Below, piece after piece: positions 16,770 through 23,382 of a stretch of 64,000 nt of DNA. The stretch covers positions 67,650 to 131,649 of the forward strand of contig NZ_NNBL01000014.1 of the NCBI RefSeq assembly GCF_002803065.1, given 5' to 3'. Each line of letters opens with the position of its first letter. Within the stretch, counting starts at the first letter, position 1. Made by a program: the position numbers and the translations under genes. This stretch comes from Streptomyces sp. CB01635. Lineage in GTDB: Bacteria > Actinomycetota > Actinomycetes > Streptomycetales > Streptomycetaceae. The notes under the pieces are model-generated. The model ran no database searches. It saw only the letters and a list, made by a program, of their open reading frames with translations, and had not been told where the DNA came from.

Positions 16770-16785
16770 GGTGAAGAGGCCGAAC

Positions 16786-17853
16786 TCACGCGGCGGGCGG
16801 GAACTCCTGGGCCACCAGCTCGGCGATCTGCGCGGTGTTCAGGGCCGCGCCCTTGCGCAGATTGTCCCCGCACACGAAGAATTCGAGCCCGGCCGGGTCG
16901 TCGAGGGAGCGCCGGACACGGCCCACCCAGGTCGGGTCGGTGCCCACCACATCGGCGGGCGTGGGGAACTCACCGGCGGCCGGGTTGTCGAAGAGCACGA
17001 CACCGGGCGCGGTCGCGAGGATCTCGCGTGCCTTGTCGACCGTGACCTCGCTCTGGAAGCGGGCGTGGACGGTCAGGGAGTGCGTGGTGACGACGGGGAC
17101 GCGTACGCACGTCACCGCGACCTTGAGGTCCGGCAGGCCGAGGATCTTGCGGGACTCGTCCCGCACCTTCATCTCCTCGGAGGACCAGCCGTCCTCGCGC
17201 AGGGACCCGGCCCACGGCACGACGTTGAGCGCCACGGGCTCGAGGAAGGGGCCGGTGTTGTCGCCGACCGCACGGCGTACGTCGCCGGGGTGGGTCCCGA
17301 GCTCCGTACCGGCCACGAGCGACATCTGCTGGCGCAGGGTGTCGATGCCGGCGCGGCCGGCCCCGCTGACGGCCTGGTAGCTGGAGACGACCAGCTCACG
17401 CAGCCCGAACTCGGCGTGCAGCGCTCCGACGGCGACGATCATCGAGAGGGTCGTGCAGTTGGGGTTGGCGACGATGCCGCGCGGCCGCACGCGCGCGGCG
17501 TGCGGATTGACCTCGGGCACGACGAGCGGCACGTCCGGGTCCATGCGGAAGGCGGCCGAGTTGTCCACGACGACCGCCCCCTTGGAGGCGGCGACGGGCG
17601 CCCACTGCGCGGAGATCTCGTCGGGTACGTCGAACATCGCGACGTCGACCCCGTCGAAGACCTCTTCGCACAGGGCCATGACCTCGACCTCCTCCCCGCG
17701 CACGGCCAGCTTGCGGCCGGCCGAGCGTGAGGAGGCGATCAGGCGGATCTCGCCCCAGATGTCCGCGTGCTGCGAAAGGATCTGGAGCATGACCGCGCCG
17801 ACGGCCCCGGTCGCTCCCACGACCGCGAGCGTCGGCCTGTCGGTCTGAGCCAT
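16786..17853 (-). CDS. asd: Aspartate-semialdehyde dehydrogenase
   Basis: This 355-residue NADPH-dependent enzyme reduces aspartyl-4-phosphate to aspartate semialdehyde for lysine, diaminopimelate, threonine and methionine synthesis. The N-terminal nucleotide-binding G-A-T-G-A-V-G is present. The active-site Cys lies in N-P-N-C-T-T, and the substrate-binding region includes S-Y-Q-A-V-S-G-A-G-R-A-G. The C-terminal part holds V-R-V-P-V-V-T-T-H-S with the catalytic His. Its ATG shares its A with the aspartokinase stop (TGATG), so the two are translationally coupled and sequential in the pathway. It ends with an intrinsic terminator. Confidence 0.96.
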   Translation of the reverse strand: MAQTDRPTLAVVGATGAVGAVMLQILSQHADIWGEIRLIASSRSAGRKLAVRGEEVEVMALCEEVFDGVDVAMFDVPDEISAQWAPVAASKGAVVVDNSAAFRMDPDVPLVVPEVNPHAARVRPRGIVANPNCTTLSMIVAVGALHAEFGLRELVVSSYQAVSGAGRAGIDTLRQQMSLVAGTELGTHPGDVRRAVGDNTGPFLEPVALNVVPWAGSLREDGWSSEEMKVRDESRKILGLPDLKVAVTCVRVPVVTTHSLTVHARFQSEVTVDKAREILATAPGVVLFDNPAAGEFPTPADVVGTDPTWVGRVRRSLDDPAGLEFFVCGDNLRKGAALNTAQIAELVAQEFPPAA

Positions 17854-19133
17854 CAGCGGCCGGTGCCTCCGTAGACCACGGCCTCGTCGGAGTCCGAGTC
17901 GAGGCCGAAGGCGGTGTGCACGGCGCGCACGGCCTCGGTCACATCGTCGGCGCGCGTGACGACCGAGATGCGGATCTCGGAGGTCGAGATGAGCTCGATG
18001 TTGACGCCCGCGTCGCTGAGCGCCTCGAAGAACCCGGCCGTGACACCCGGGTTCGTCTTCATACCGGCGCCCACGAGGGAGATCTTGGCGATCTGGTCGT
18101 CGTAGCGCAGGGACTCGAAGCCGACCGCGCTCTTCGTCTTCTCCAGGGCGTCGATGGCCTTGCGGCCCTCGGTCTTCGGGAGAGTGAACGAGATGTCCGT
18201 CAGGCCGGTCGAGGCCGCGGACACGTTCTGCACGATCATGTCGATGTTGACCTGGGAGTCCGCGATGGCCCGGAAGATGTTCGCGGCCTCCCCGGGCTTG
18301 TCCGGGACACCGACGACGGTGATCTTCGCCTCGGAGGTGTCGTGAGCGACACCGGAGATGATGGCCTGCTCCACCTTCTGGTCCCCTTGATCAAAGTGCG
18401 GTTCGTTGCTGACCCAGGTGCCCTGCAGTCCCGAGAAGGACGAGCGGACGTGGATCGGGATGTTGTAGCGGCGCGCGTACTCCACACAGCGGTGGAGGAG
18501 CACCTTGGACCCGGAGCTGGCGAGCTCCAGCATGTCCTCGAAGGAGATCCAGTCGATCTTCCGCGCCTTCTTCACGACGCGCGGGTCGGCGGTGAACACG
18601 CCGTCGACGTCCGTGTAGATCTCGCACACCTCGGCGTCGAGGGCCGCGGCGAGGGCGACGGCGGTCGTGTCGGACCCGCCACGGCCGAGCGTGGTGATGT
18701 CCTTCTTGTCCTGGCTGACGCCCTGGAACCCGGCGACGATGGCGATGTTGCCCTCGTCGAGCGCCGTCCTGATCCGTCCCGGGGTCACATCGATGATCCG
18801 GGCTTTGTTGTGGACCGAGTCGGTGATGACGCCGGCCTGACTGCCCGTGAACGACTGGGCCTCGTGGCCCAGGTTTTTGATCGCCATGGCCAGCAGGGCC
18901 ATGGAGATCCGCTCTCCGGCGGTCAGCAGCATGTCGAATTCGCGCCCGGCAGGGATCGGGGATACCTGCCCGGCGAGATCGATCAACTCATCCGTCGTGT
19001 CGCCCATCGCGGACACCACGACAACCACCTGGTTGCCGTTCTTCTTGGCGTCGACGATTCGCTTGGCGACCCGCTTGATGCCTTCGGCATCGGCTACGGA
19101 GGAGCCTCCGTACTTCTGCACGACAAGGCCCAC
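17853..19133 (-). CDS. ask: Aspartokinase (alpha subunit; internal beta start likely)
   Basis: This 426-residue protein phosphorylates aspartate, the committing step of the aspartate family. The N-terminal V-Q-K-Y-G-G-S-S-V and the G-R-G-G-S-D-T-T-A-V-A-L-A motif mark the kinase domain. The C-terminal third has two ACT domains (I-T-V-V-G-V-P-D-K-P-G-E-A, and I-S-L-V-G-A-G-M with E-L-I-S-T-S-E-I-R-I-S) for feedback control by lysine and threonine. A GTG at 18374 with AAGGGG 8 nt upstream could start a 173-residue beta subunit, as in corynebacterial and some streptomycete aspartokinases. It heads the coupled ask-asd pair. Confidence 0.96.
   Translation of the reverse strand: MGLVVQKYGGSSVADAEGIKRVAKRIVDAKKNGNQVVVVVSAMGDTTDELIDLAGQVSPIPAGREFDMLLTAGERISMALLAMAIKNLGHEAQSFTGSQAGVITDSVHNKARIIDVTPGRIRTALDEGNIAIVAGFQGVSQDKKDITTLGRGGSDTTAVALAAALDAEVCEIYTDVDGVFTADPRVVKKARKIDWISFEDMLELASSGSKVLLHRCVEYARRYNIPIHVRSSFSGLQGTWVSNEPHFDQGDQKVEQAIISGVAHDTSEAKITVVGVPDKPGEAANIFRAIADSQVNIDMIVQNVSAASTGLTDISFTLPKTEGRKAIDALEKTKSAVGFESLRYDDQIAKISLVGAGMKTNPGVTAGFFEALSDAGVNIELISTSEIRISVVTRADDVTEAVRAVHTAFGLDSDSDEAVVYGGTGR
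18374..18388 (-). promoter_or_regulatory. Internal RBS and GTG start for a presumed aspartokinase beta subunit
   Basis: On the minus strand AAGGGG (18383-18388) is followed after 8 nt by an in-frame GTG (18374-18372) beginning V-E-Q-A-I-I-S-G-V. The product would be the two ACT domains, 173 residues, close to the known 172-residue corynebacterial beta subunit (known from family). Confidence 0.6.
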
Positions 19134-19327
19134 GTGCGCTCCTCGCTCAGTTTGTCTCGGTCGGCTCAGTCTAACGAGCGGCCGAAATCAGCCCCGGGAA
19201 TACCACATCCTGAGATGTCCCGCTCAGAAGGTGATCACCGGGCACAGGGACCCGGTGGGGCTTCACGCTCCGGCCGCTCGGACAGGCGCATGCCCGCACC
19301 CCGGCTCGGCAACCGGAAAAGTGGGGT

Positions 19328-19423
19328 GGGTCACTTCACCGGCCGGGTCATCCCACCGGCGAGTACCCACGGGTACGGGTCATTTCACCGGCACGTATCC
19401 ACAGGTCAGGGGTCATTTCACCG
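19328..19423. repeat. Four degenerate direct repeats GGGTCAnnnCACCGG
   Basis: Copies start at about 19328, 19345, 19377 and 19410, with spacings of about 17, 32 and 33 bp; the last overlaps the 3' end and stop codon of the DUF5063 gene. On the minus strand the unit reads CCGGTGAAATGACCC. They sit between DUF5063 and the ask promoter region (ask start 19133). Confidence 0.65.
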
Positions 19424-20072
19424 TACGGAGCCCCAGCGGGCCCGCGATCTCCTCCGCCATGACCTTGCCCGCCGCCTCGGCGAGGGCTTCCTCGGCGAGG
19501 TCCTCGTCGGTGTCGAGGCCGTCCAGGTCGTCCAGCGGCTGGTTCAGGCGGACGTGCGCGACCAGGGACTGCAGCGCGCGCAGGGCGCCGGAGGCCGTGG
19601 AGCCCCAGTTCGAGAAGTAGGAGAACTGCCACCACCACAGGGCCTCGGTGGTGCGGCCCGCGCGGTAGTGGGCCATGCCGTGGCGCAGATCGGCCATGAC
19701 GTCGGCCAGGTCGTCCGAGATCCGGCAGGCGACCGGCGCCTTGCGGGGCTCGTACGGGTCGAAGACCTCGGAGTAGACGTCGATCGGCTCCAGGATCGTG
19801 GCGAGCTTCTGGCGCAGGTCGTCGACGTCCGGCTCGGGGCCGAGATCGGGCTCGTAGCGCTCGTCGGGGACGATGTCCTCGTGCGCGCCGAGCCGGCCGC
19901 CCGCGAAGAGCAGCTGGGAGAGCTCGAGGAGCAGGAAGGGGACGGCCGAGTCCGGCTCGTCGCCCTTCGCCACCTCGGCGACCGCGACGAGGAAGGACTC
20001 GATCTGGTCCGAGATCTGGACCGCGAAGTCGTCCGGATCGTCCTTGACGGCGTTCAGTGTGGCGTCAGACAT
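19413..20072 (-). CDS. DUF5063 family protein
   Basis: This 219-residue soluble, acidic, mostly helical protein has no signal peptide or membrane segment. Recognisable segments include F-A-V-Q-I-S-D-Q-I-E-S-F-L, the D-V-Y-S-E-V-F-D-P-Y-E region and an aromatic W-W-W-Q-F-S-Y-F-S-N-W-G-S-T-A. Its start overlaps the recR stop by 8 nt, so it is translated together with RecR. Homologues in actinobacteria commonly follow recR (from memory), which suggests a link to recombination repair, but no activity is known. The stop codon lies inside the last copy of a four-copy DNA repeat. Confidence 0.85.
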   Translation of the reverse strand: MSDATLNAVKDDPDDFAVQISDQIESFLVAVAEVAKGDEPDSAVPFLLLELSQLLFAGGRLGAHEDIVPDERYEPDLGPEPDVDDLRQKLATILEPIDVYSEVFDPYEPRKAPVACRISDDLADVMADLRHGMAHYRAGRTTEALWWWQFSYFSNWGSTASGALRALQSLVAHVRLNQPLDDLDGLDTDEDLAEEALAEAAGKVMAEEIAGPLGLRTVK

Positions 20073-20664
20073 CTAGGAGTCGTCTCCCCTCGAAGGCGCG
20101 GCCGAGCGTGACCTCGTCCGCGTATTCCAGGTCGCCCCCCACCGGGAGCCCGCTGGCCAGGCGGGTGACCTTGAGGCCCATCGGCTTGATCATGCGGGCG
20201 AGGTACGTCGCCGTGGCCTCGCCCTCCAGGTTCGGGTCCGTTGCCAGGATCAGCTCGGTGACCGTGCCGTCGGCGAGACGGGCGAGGAGTTCCCTTATCC
20301 GCAGGTCGTCCGGGCCGACGCCCTCGATGGGGCTGATCGCCCCGCCGAGCACGTGGTACTTGCCCCGGAACTCGCGGGTCCGCTCGACCGCGACGACGTC
20401 CTTGGGCTCCTCGACGACGCAGATGACCGTGAGGTCGCGGCGCGGGTCGCGGCAGATGTTGCACAGCTCCTCCTGCGCCACATTGCCGCAGGTCGCGCAG
20501 AAGCGGACCTTCGCCTTGACCTCCATCAGGGCCTGCGCGAGACGCCGTACGTCCGTCGGCTCCGCCTGCAGGATGTGGAAGGCGATCCGCTGCGCGCTCT
20601 TGGGACCGACGCCCGGCAGCCTGCCGAGCTCGTCGATGAGGTCCTGGACCACGCCTTCGTACAC
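20065..20664 (-). CDS. recR: Recombination mediator protein RecR
   Basis: This 199-residue protein acts with RecO and RecF in loading RecA at single-strand gaps. Features are in order: a helix-hairpin-helix start (L-I-D-E-L-G-R-L-P-G-V-G-P-K-S-A-Q-R), the C4 zinc finger (C-A-T-C-G-N, then C-N-I-C), and a Toprim domain (I-C-V-V-E-E, then E-L-I-L-A-T-D-P-N-L-E-G-E-A-T-A). Full family length. It follows the YbaB-like gene by about 90 nt and overlaps DUF5063 downstream. The ybaB-recR order is ancestral; dnaX is not present here. Confidence 0.96.
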   Translation of the reverse strand: MYEGVVQDLIDELGRLPGVGPKSAQRIAFHILQAEPTDVRRLAQALMEVKAKVRFCATCGNVAQEELCNICRDPRRDLTVICVVEEPKDVVAVERTREFRGKYHVLGGAISPIEGVGPDDLRIRELLARLADGTVTELILATDPNLEGEATATYLARMIKPMGLKVTRLASGLPVGGDLEYADEVTLGRAFEGRRLLDV

Positions 20665-20754
20665 GGAGTGCCTTCCGACTTCTGCTTGATGGTGCTGTGC
20701 CGCTGAGCATGCCAGCCGCTGAGTAGTACGTACGTTAGTTGCGCTGAGGCTTCC

Positions 20755-21096
20755 TTAGAAGGGAAGCCCCGGGATGCCTCCGCCGCCCAGACCCTGGGCC
20801 AGCGGGCCGAGCTTCTGCTGCTGGAGCGTCTGCGCGTTCTCGTTCGCCGCCTGGACCGCCGCGACAACCAGGTCGGCGAGGGTTTCGGTGTCTTCCGGGT
20901 CGACGGCCTTCGGGTCGATGACGAGGCCGCGCAGCTCGCCGGAACCGGTCACCGTCGCCTTGACCAGACCGCCGCCGGCCTGGCCCTCGACCTCGGTCAG
21001 CGCCAGCTCTTCCTGGGCCTTGGCGAGGTCCTGCTGCATCTTCTGGGCCTGCTGGAGCAACTGCTGCATATTGGGCTGGCCACCACCGGGAATCAC
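20755..21096 (-). CDS. YbaB/EbfC family nucleoid-associated DNA-binding protein
   Basis: This 113-residue protein has the tweezer-like YbaB fold signature: M-Q-Q-L-L-Q-Q-A-Q-K-M-Q-Q-D-L, E-V-E-G-Q-A-G-G-G-L-V-K-A-T-V-T-G, and a C-terminal helix with D-L-V-V-A-A-V-Q-A-A-N. The end is Gly/Leu-rich. It is a small homodimeric protein that binds DNA with little sequence preference and is associated with RecR. It is the first gene of the ybaB-recR-DUF5063 group; its promoter lies in 21097-21365, shared with a divergent gene. Confidence 0.93.
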   Translation of the reverse strand: MIPGGGQPNMQQLLQQAQKMQQDLAKAQEELALTEVEGQAGGGLVKATVTGSGELRGLVIDPKAVDPEDTETLADLVVAAVQAANENAQTLQQQKLGPLAQGLGGGGIPGLPF

Positions 21097-21365
21097 GATT
21101 CAGCTCCTGTTGCGTACTGTTTCGACCTGCGACCGGGCGCGGGGTCTCCGCCCTGGAACGAGCCTACGTGGTCGGGGTGTCGCCCGCCCCGGCACCTTTC
21201 GCTGCACTCTTTCGAGTGAGCCGGTCCCCCTGCCTATACCTGATCAAGACCCACTTCCGGGCGGAAATCCCGCGAAAACGGGTCCTTGGCCACCCATTGG
21301 GCGGTAGGAAGATGCTCTGCACATGAGCCCCATCCGTGACCAGGACCAGTCGTAGGGAGTGCCGG

Positions 21366-22127
21366 GTGAGCCAGCCGGAGATGCAGCCCGAGGGACCGCC
21401 GCAGGAGGAGCGGGGCGCGCGCGGCGAGAGCAGTGACGGCACGGGTGACGCGGTGCGGCCGGGCGACCTGACCGGGCGGGCGTTCCCCGTCGGTGACTGG
21501 GGCGAGCCCGCCGAGCGGCTCGACGAGCTCTACCGGTGGGTGGAGCGCGGGGCGCTCGACACGGCGTACTGGTACCTCGCCGACCGGGTGTGGAAGCGGC
21601 GCGGGGCGCGGGCGCTGCGCGGCGGTGCGGTCGTCGGTGCGGTGTCGGGGGCGGCGCTGCCGCTGCTCGATCTGACCGGGGCTCTGGGCGGGGTCGCGCC
21701 CTGGGGGTATCTGGCGCTGCTGCTCGCGGTGGCGTGCGTGGCCTGCGACCGGTACTTCGGGCTCACGTCGGGCTGGATAAGGGACGTGGCCACGGCCCAG
21801 GCGGTGCAGCGGCGGCTCCAGGCGCTCCAGTTCGACTGGGCGTCGGAGAGCGTGCGGGAGGTGCTCGGCCCGACGGAGGGCACGGCCAGCGAGGCCGCCG
21901 AGCGGTGCCTGTCGGTGCTGCGGCGCTTCACGGATGACGTGACGGAGCTGGTGCGGGCGGAGACGGCGGACTGGATGGTGGAGTTTCGCTCCGGTCCGGC
22001 GCCGCTGGTGATGCAGTCCTCCGTCACCCCGGGCACCCGCCCCGTGGAACCCCCGCCGGGCCGCTTCCCGCTTCCCCCGGGCGCCCGCCCGAACATGCCC
22101 CGCCAGCGCCCGCCCGAGCCGCGCTGA
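21366..22127 (+). CDS. SLATT-domain membrane protein
   Basis: This 253-residue protein starts at GTG 21366, 9 nt after GGAG. An acidic disordered N-terminus (about 40 residues) precedes a helical region with W-V-E-R-G-A-L-D-T-A-Y-W-Y, two adjacent membrane helices (about residues 88-130) and cytosolic helices ending in a Pro-rich tail. The two-helix plus coiled layout fits SLATT domains, which are predicted pore-forming effectors in conflict or signalling systems, although this one has no obvious nucleotide-activated partner nearby. Function is unknown; the family call is moderate. Confidence 0.65.
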   Translation: MSQPEMQPEGPPQEERGARGESSDGTGDAVRPGDLTGRAFPVGDWGEPAERLDELYRWVERGALDTAYWYLADRVWKRRGARALRGGAVVGAVSGAALPLLDLTGALGGVAPWGYLALLLAVACVACDRYFGLTSGWIRDVATAQAVQRRLQALQFDWASESVREVLGPTEGTASEAAERCLSVLRRFTDDVTELVRAETADWMVEFRSGPAPLVMQSSVTPGTRPVEPPPGRFPLPPGARPNMPRQRPPEPR

Positions 22128-22142
22128 CCGCCTCGCCCTGCG

Positions 22143-22652
22143 TCACGCCCGGGGCGGCGAGAGCGCGCGGACGAAGCACACCCGGTCCTCCCCGGGCCCG
22201 TCGTAGTCGCTGTGCACGGGTACGCCGTCGGTCTCGCGGTCGCCCGCGACCACCGTGAAGCCCATGGCCCGGTGGAAGGCGACGGACCCCTTGTTGCCCG
22301 GCGAGGTGATCGCGCGGACCTCCCGGCGCCCGGCGCCGGCGGCCTGCCGGAAGAAGGTCTCGTAGAGGCCCCGGGCCACGCCCCGCCCGCGCAGCTCCGG
22401 GTCGACCCCCACGAAGTGGATGTACGCCTCGGTCTCGTTGTCGGCGGAGTGGAAGCCGACGAGGAACGCCCTGATGCCCGACCCGTCCTCGACGACCAGG
22501 CTGGTGCCCGCGAAGAACTGCAGGAACACCTTCGGCAGCAGCCGGGACAGCTCGCGGGCCCGGGCGGGGCTCCGCGAGTCGCCCCACCAGTTCTGCACAT
22601 GGCGGACGAGCGCGGGGTGGTCGCGGACGTGGGCGGGGCGCATCTCGGGCAC
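22143..22652 (-). CDS. GNAT family N-acetyltransferase
   Basis: About 169 residues. The start is GTG 22652 (GGAG 4 nt upstream) or ATG 22643 three codons later. The GNAT core is visible: V-V-E-D-G-S-G-I-R-A-F-L-V-G-F, I-H-F-V-G-V-D-P-E-L-R-G-R-G-V-A-R-G-L-Y-E with the acetyl-CoA pyrophosphate-binding R-G-R-G-V-A, and N-K-G-S-V-A-F-H-R-A-M-G-F. The substrate cannot be deduced. It lies 11 nt behind an uncharacterised gene on the same strand and is probably co-transcribed with it. Confidence 0.85.
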   Translation of the reverse strand: MPEMRPAHVRDHPALVRHVQNWWGDSRSPARARELSRLLPKVFLQFFAGTSLVVEDGSGIRAFLVGFHSADNETEAYIHFVGVDPELRGRGVARGLYETFFRQAAGAGRREVRAITSPGNKGSVAFHRAMGFTVVAGDRETDGVPVHSDYDGPGEDRVCFVRALSPPRA

Positions 22653-22663
22653 GGGGCTCCAGG

Positions 22664-23314
22664 TCAGCTGAAGATGATCATGGAGCCTTGGGCCAGGCTC
22701 CGGGTCGCGGCCGCGTGCAGGCCGAGCCAGACGTGGCGTTCGCGGGCGAAGGGGCTGTCGTCCAGGGGGGCCGGGGCCGCCGGTTCCTCCAGGGACGTGG
22801 GGCCCTCCGGCGGGACCGGGGGCGCCGGAGGGTTGGCCGGGTCTATGCCGATCGACCGGGCCACGTACTCCAGCTCCCGAAGCAGCGCGTGGGAGGAGCC
22901 GAGGGGGCCGCCGCCGGCGAGGAGTTCGTCGTTGGACAGCGGGCTCGGGAAGTCCACGGGGACGTACGCGCCCGCGTGGTCGTAGTGCCAGACCAGGTGC
23001 GACTGCTGGGCCGTCGTCTCGAACATCTCCAGGAGCTGCTCGTAGTCGCCGCCCAGTTCGTCGACCGGTGTGACGGCGAGGCCGCACATCTGGAGGAGGT
23101 AGGCGCGGCGCAGGAAGTGCAGCGCGTCGTAGTCGAAGCCGGCGACGGGGGCCACGTCACCGGAGAGTCCGGGCATGTACGAGTAGACCGGCACCGGTGG
23201 CAGTCCTGCCTCGTGCAACGCCTTGTCGTAGAGCGCGAGTTCCTCGGCGAAGGGGTTGTCGGGGCTGTGGCACAGCACGTCGACGAGCGGGACCAGCCAC
23301 AGGTCACAGGCCAA
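22664..23314 (-). CDS. Uncharacterised streptomycete protein
   Basis: This 216-residue protein starts at TTG 23314, 6 nt after GGAGGA; no ATG or GTG is as well placed. It is soluble with no membrane segment; the opening L-A-C-D-L-W-L-V-P-L-V-D-V-L-C is a predicted core strand, followed by an aromatic-rich middle and a Pro-rich segment. I do not recognise a domain; similar proteins are, from memory, conserved in Streptomyces next to the glycosyltransferase gene found upstream here. Cys3 near the start is not in a lipobox. It is probably co-transcribed with the GNAT gene. Confidence 0.75.
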   Translation of the reverse strand: MACDLWLVPLVDVLCHSPDNPFAEELALYDKALHEAGLPPVPVYSYMPGLSGDVAPVAGFDYDALHFLRRAYLLQMCGLAVTPVDELGGDYEQLLEMFETTAQQSHLVWHYDHAGAYVPVDFPSPLSNDELLAGGGPLGSSHALLRELEYVARSIGIDPANPPAPPVPPEGPTSLEEPAAPAPLDDSPFARERHVWLGLHAAATRSLAQGSMIIFS

Positions 23315-23382
23315 GGCGACTCCTCCGGTATGAAAGCCCGTAATGAACGGCGGAAAGGCAGCGTAATGCGCGGGGAGCCGGT

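Larger units (their letters stand above)
16261..16785. other. 525-nt intergenic region between asd and the sigma-factor gene
   Basis: No convincing gene is seen: the minus-strand open frame 16326-16754 has no RBS or recognisable sequence. The stretch 16440-16760 is much lower in GC than its surroundings. It holds the asd terminator (16755-16769), a GTGGT-TAAG-ACCAC dyad (16683-16696) and presumably the long leader and promoter of the sigma factor. Confidence 0.6.
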
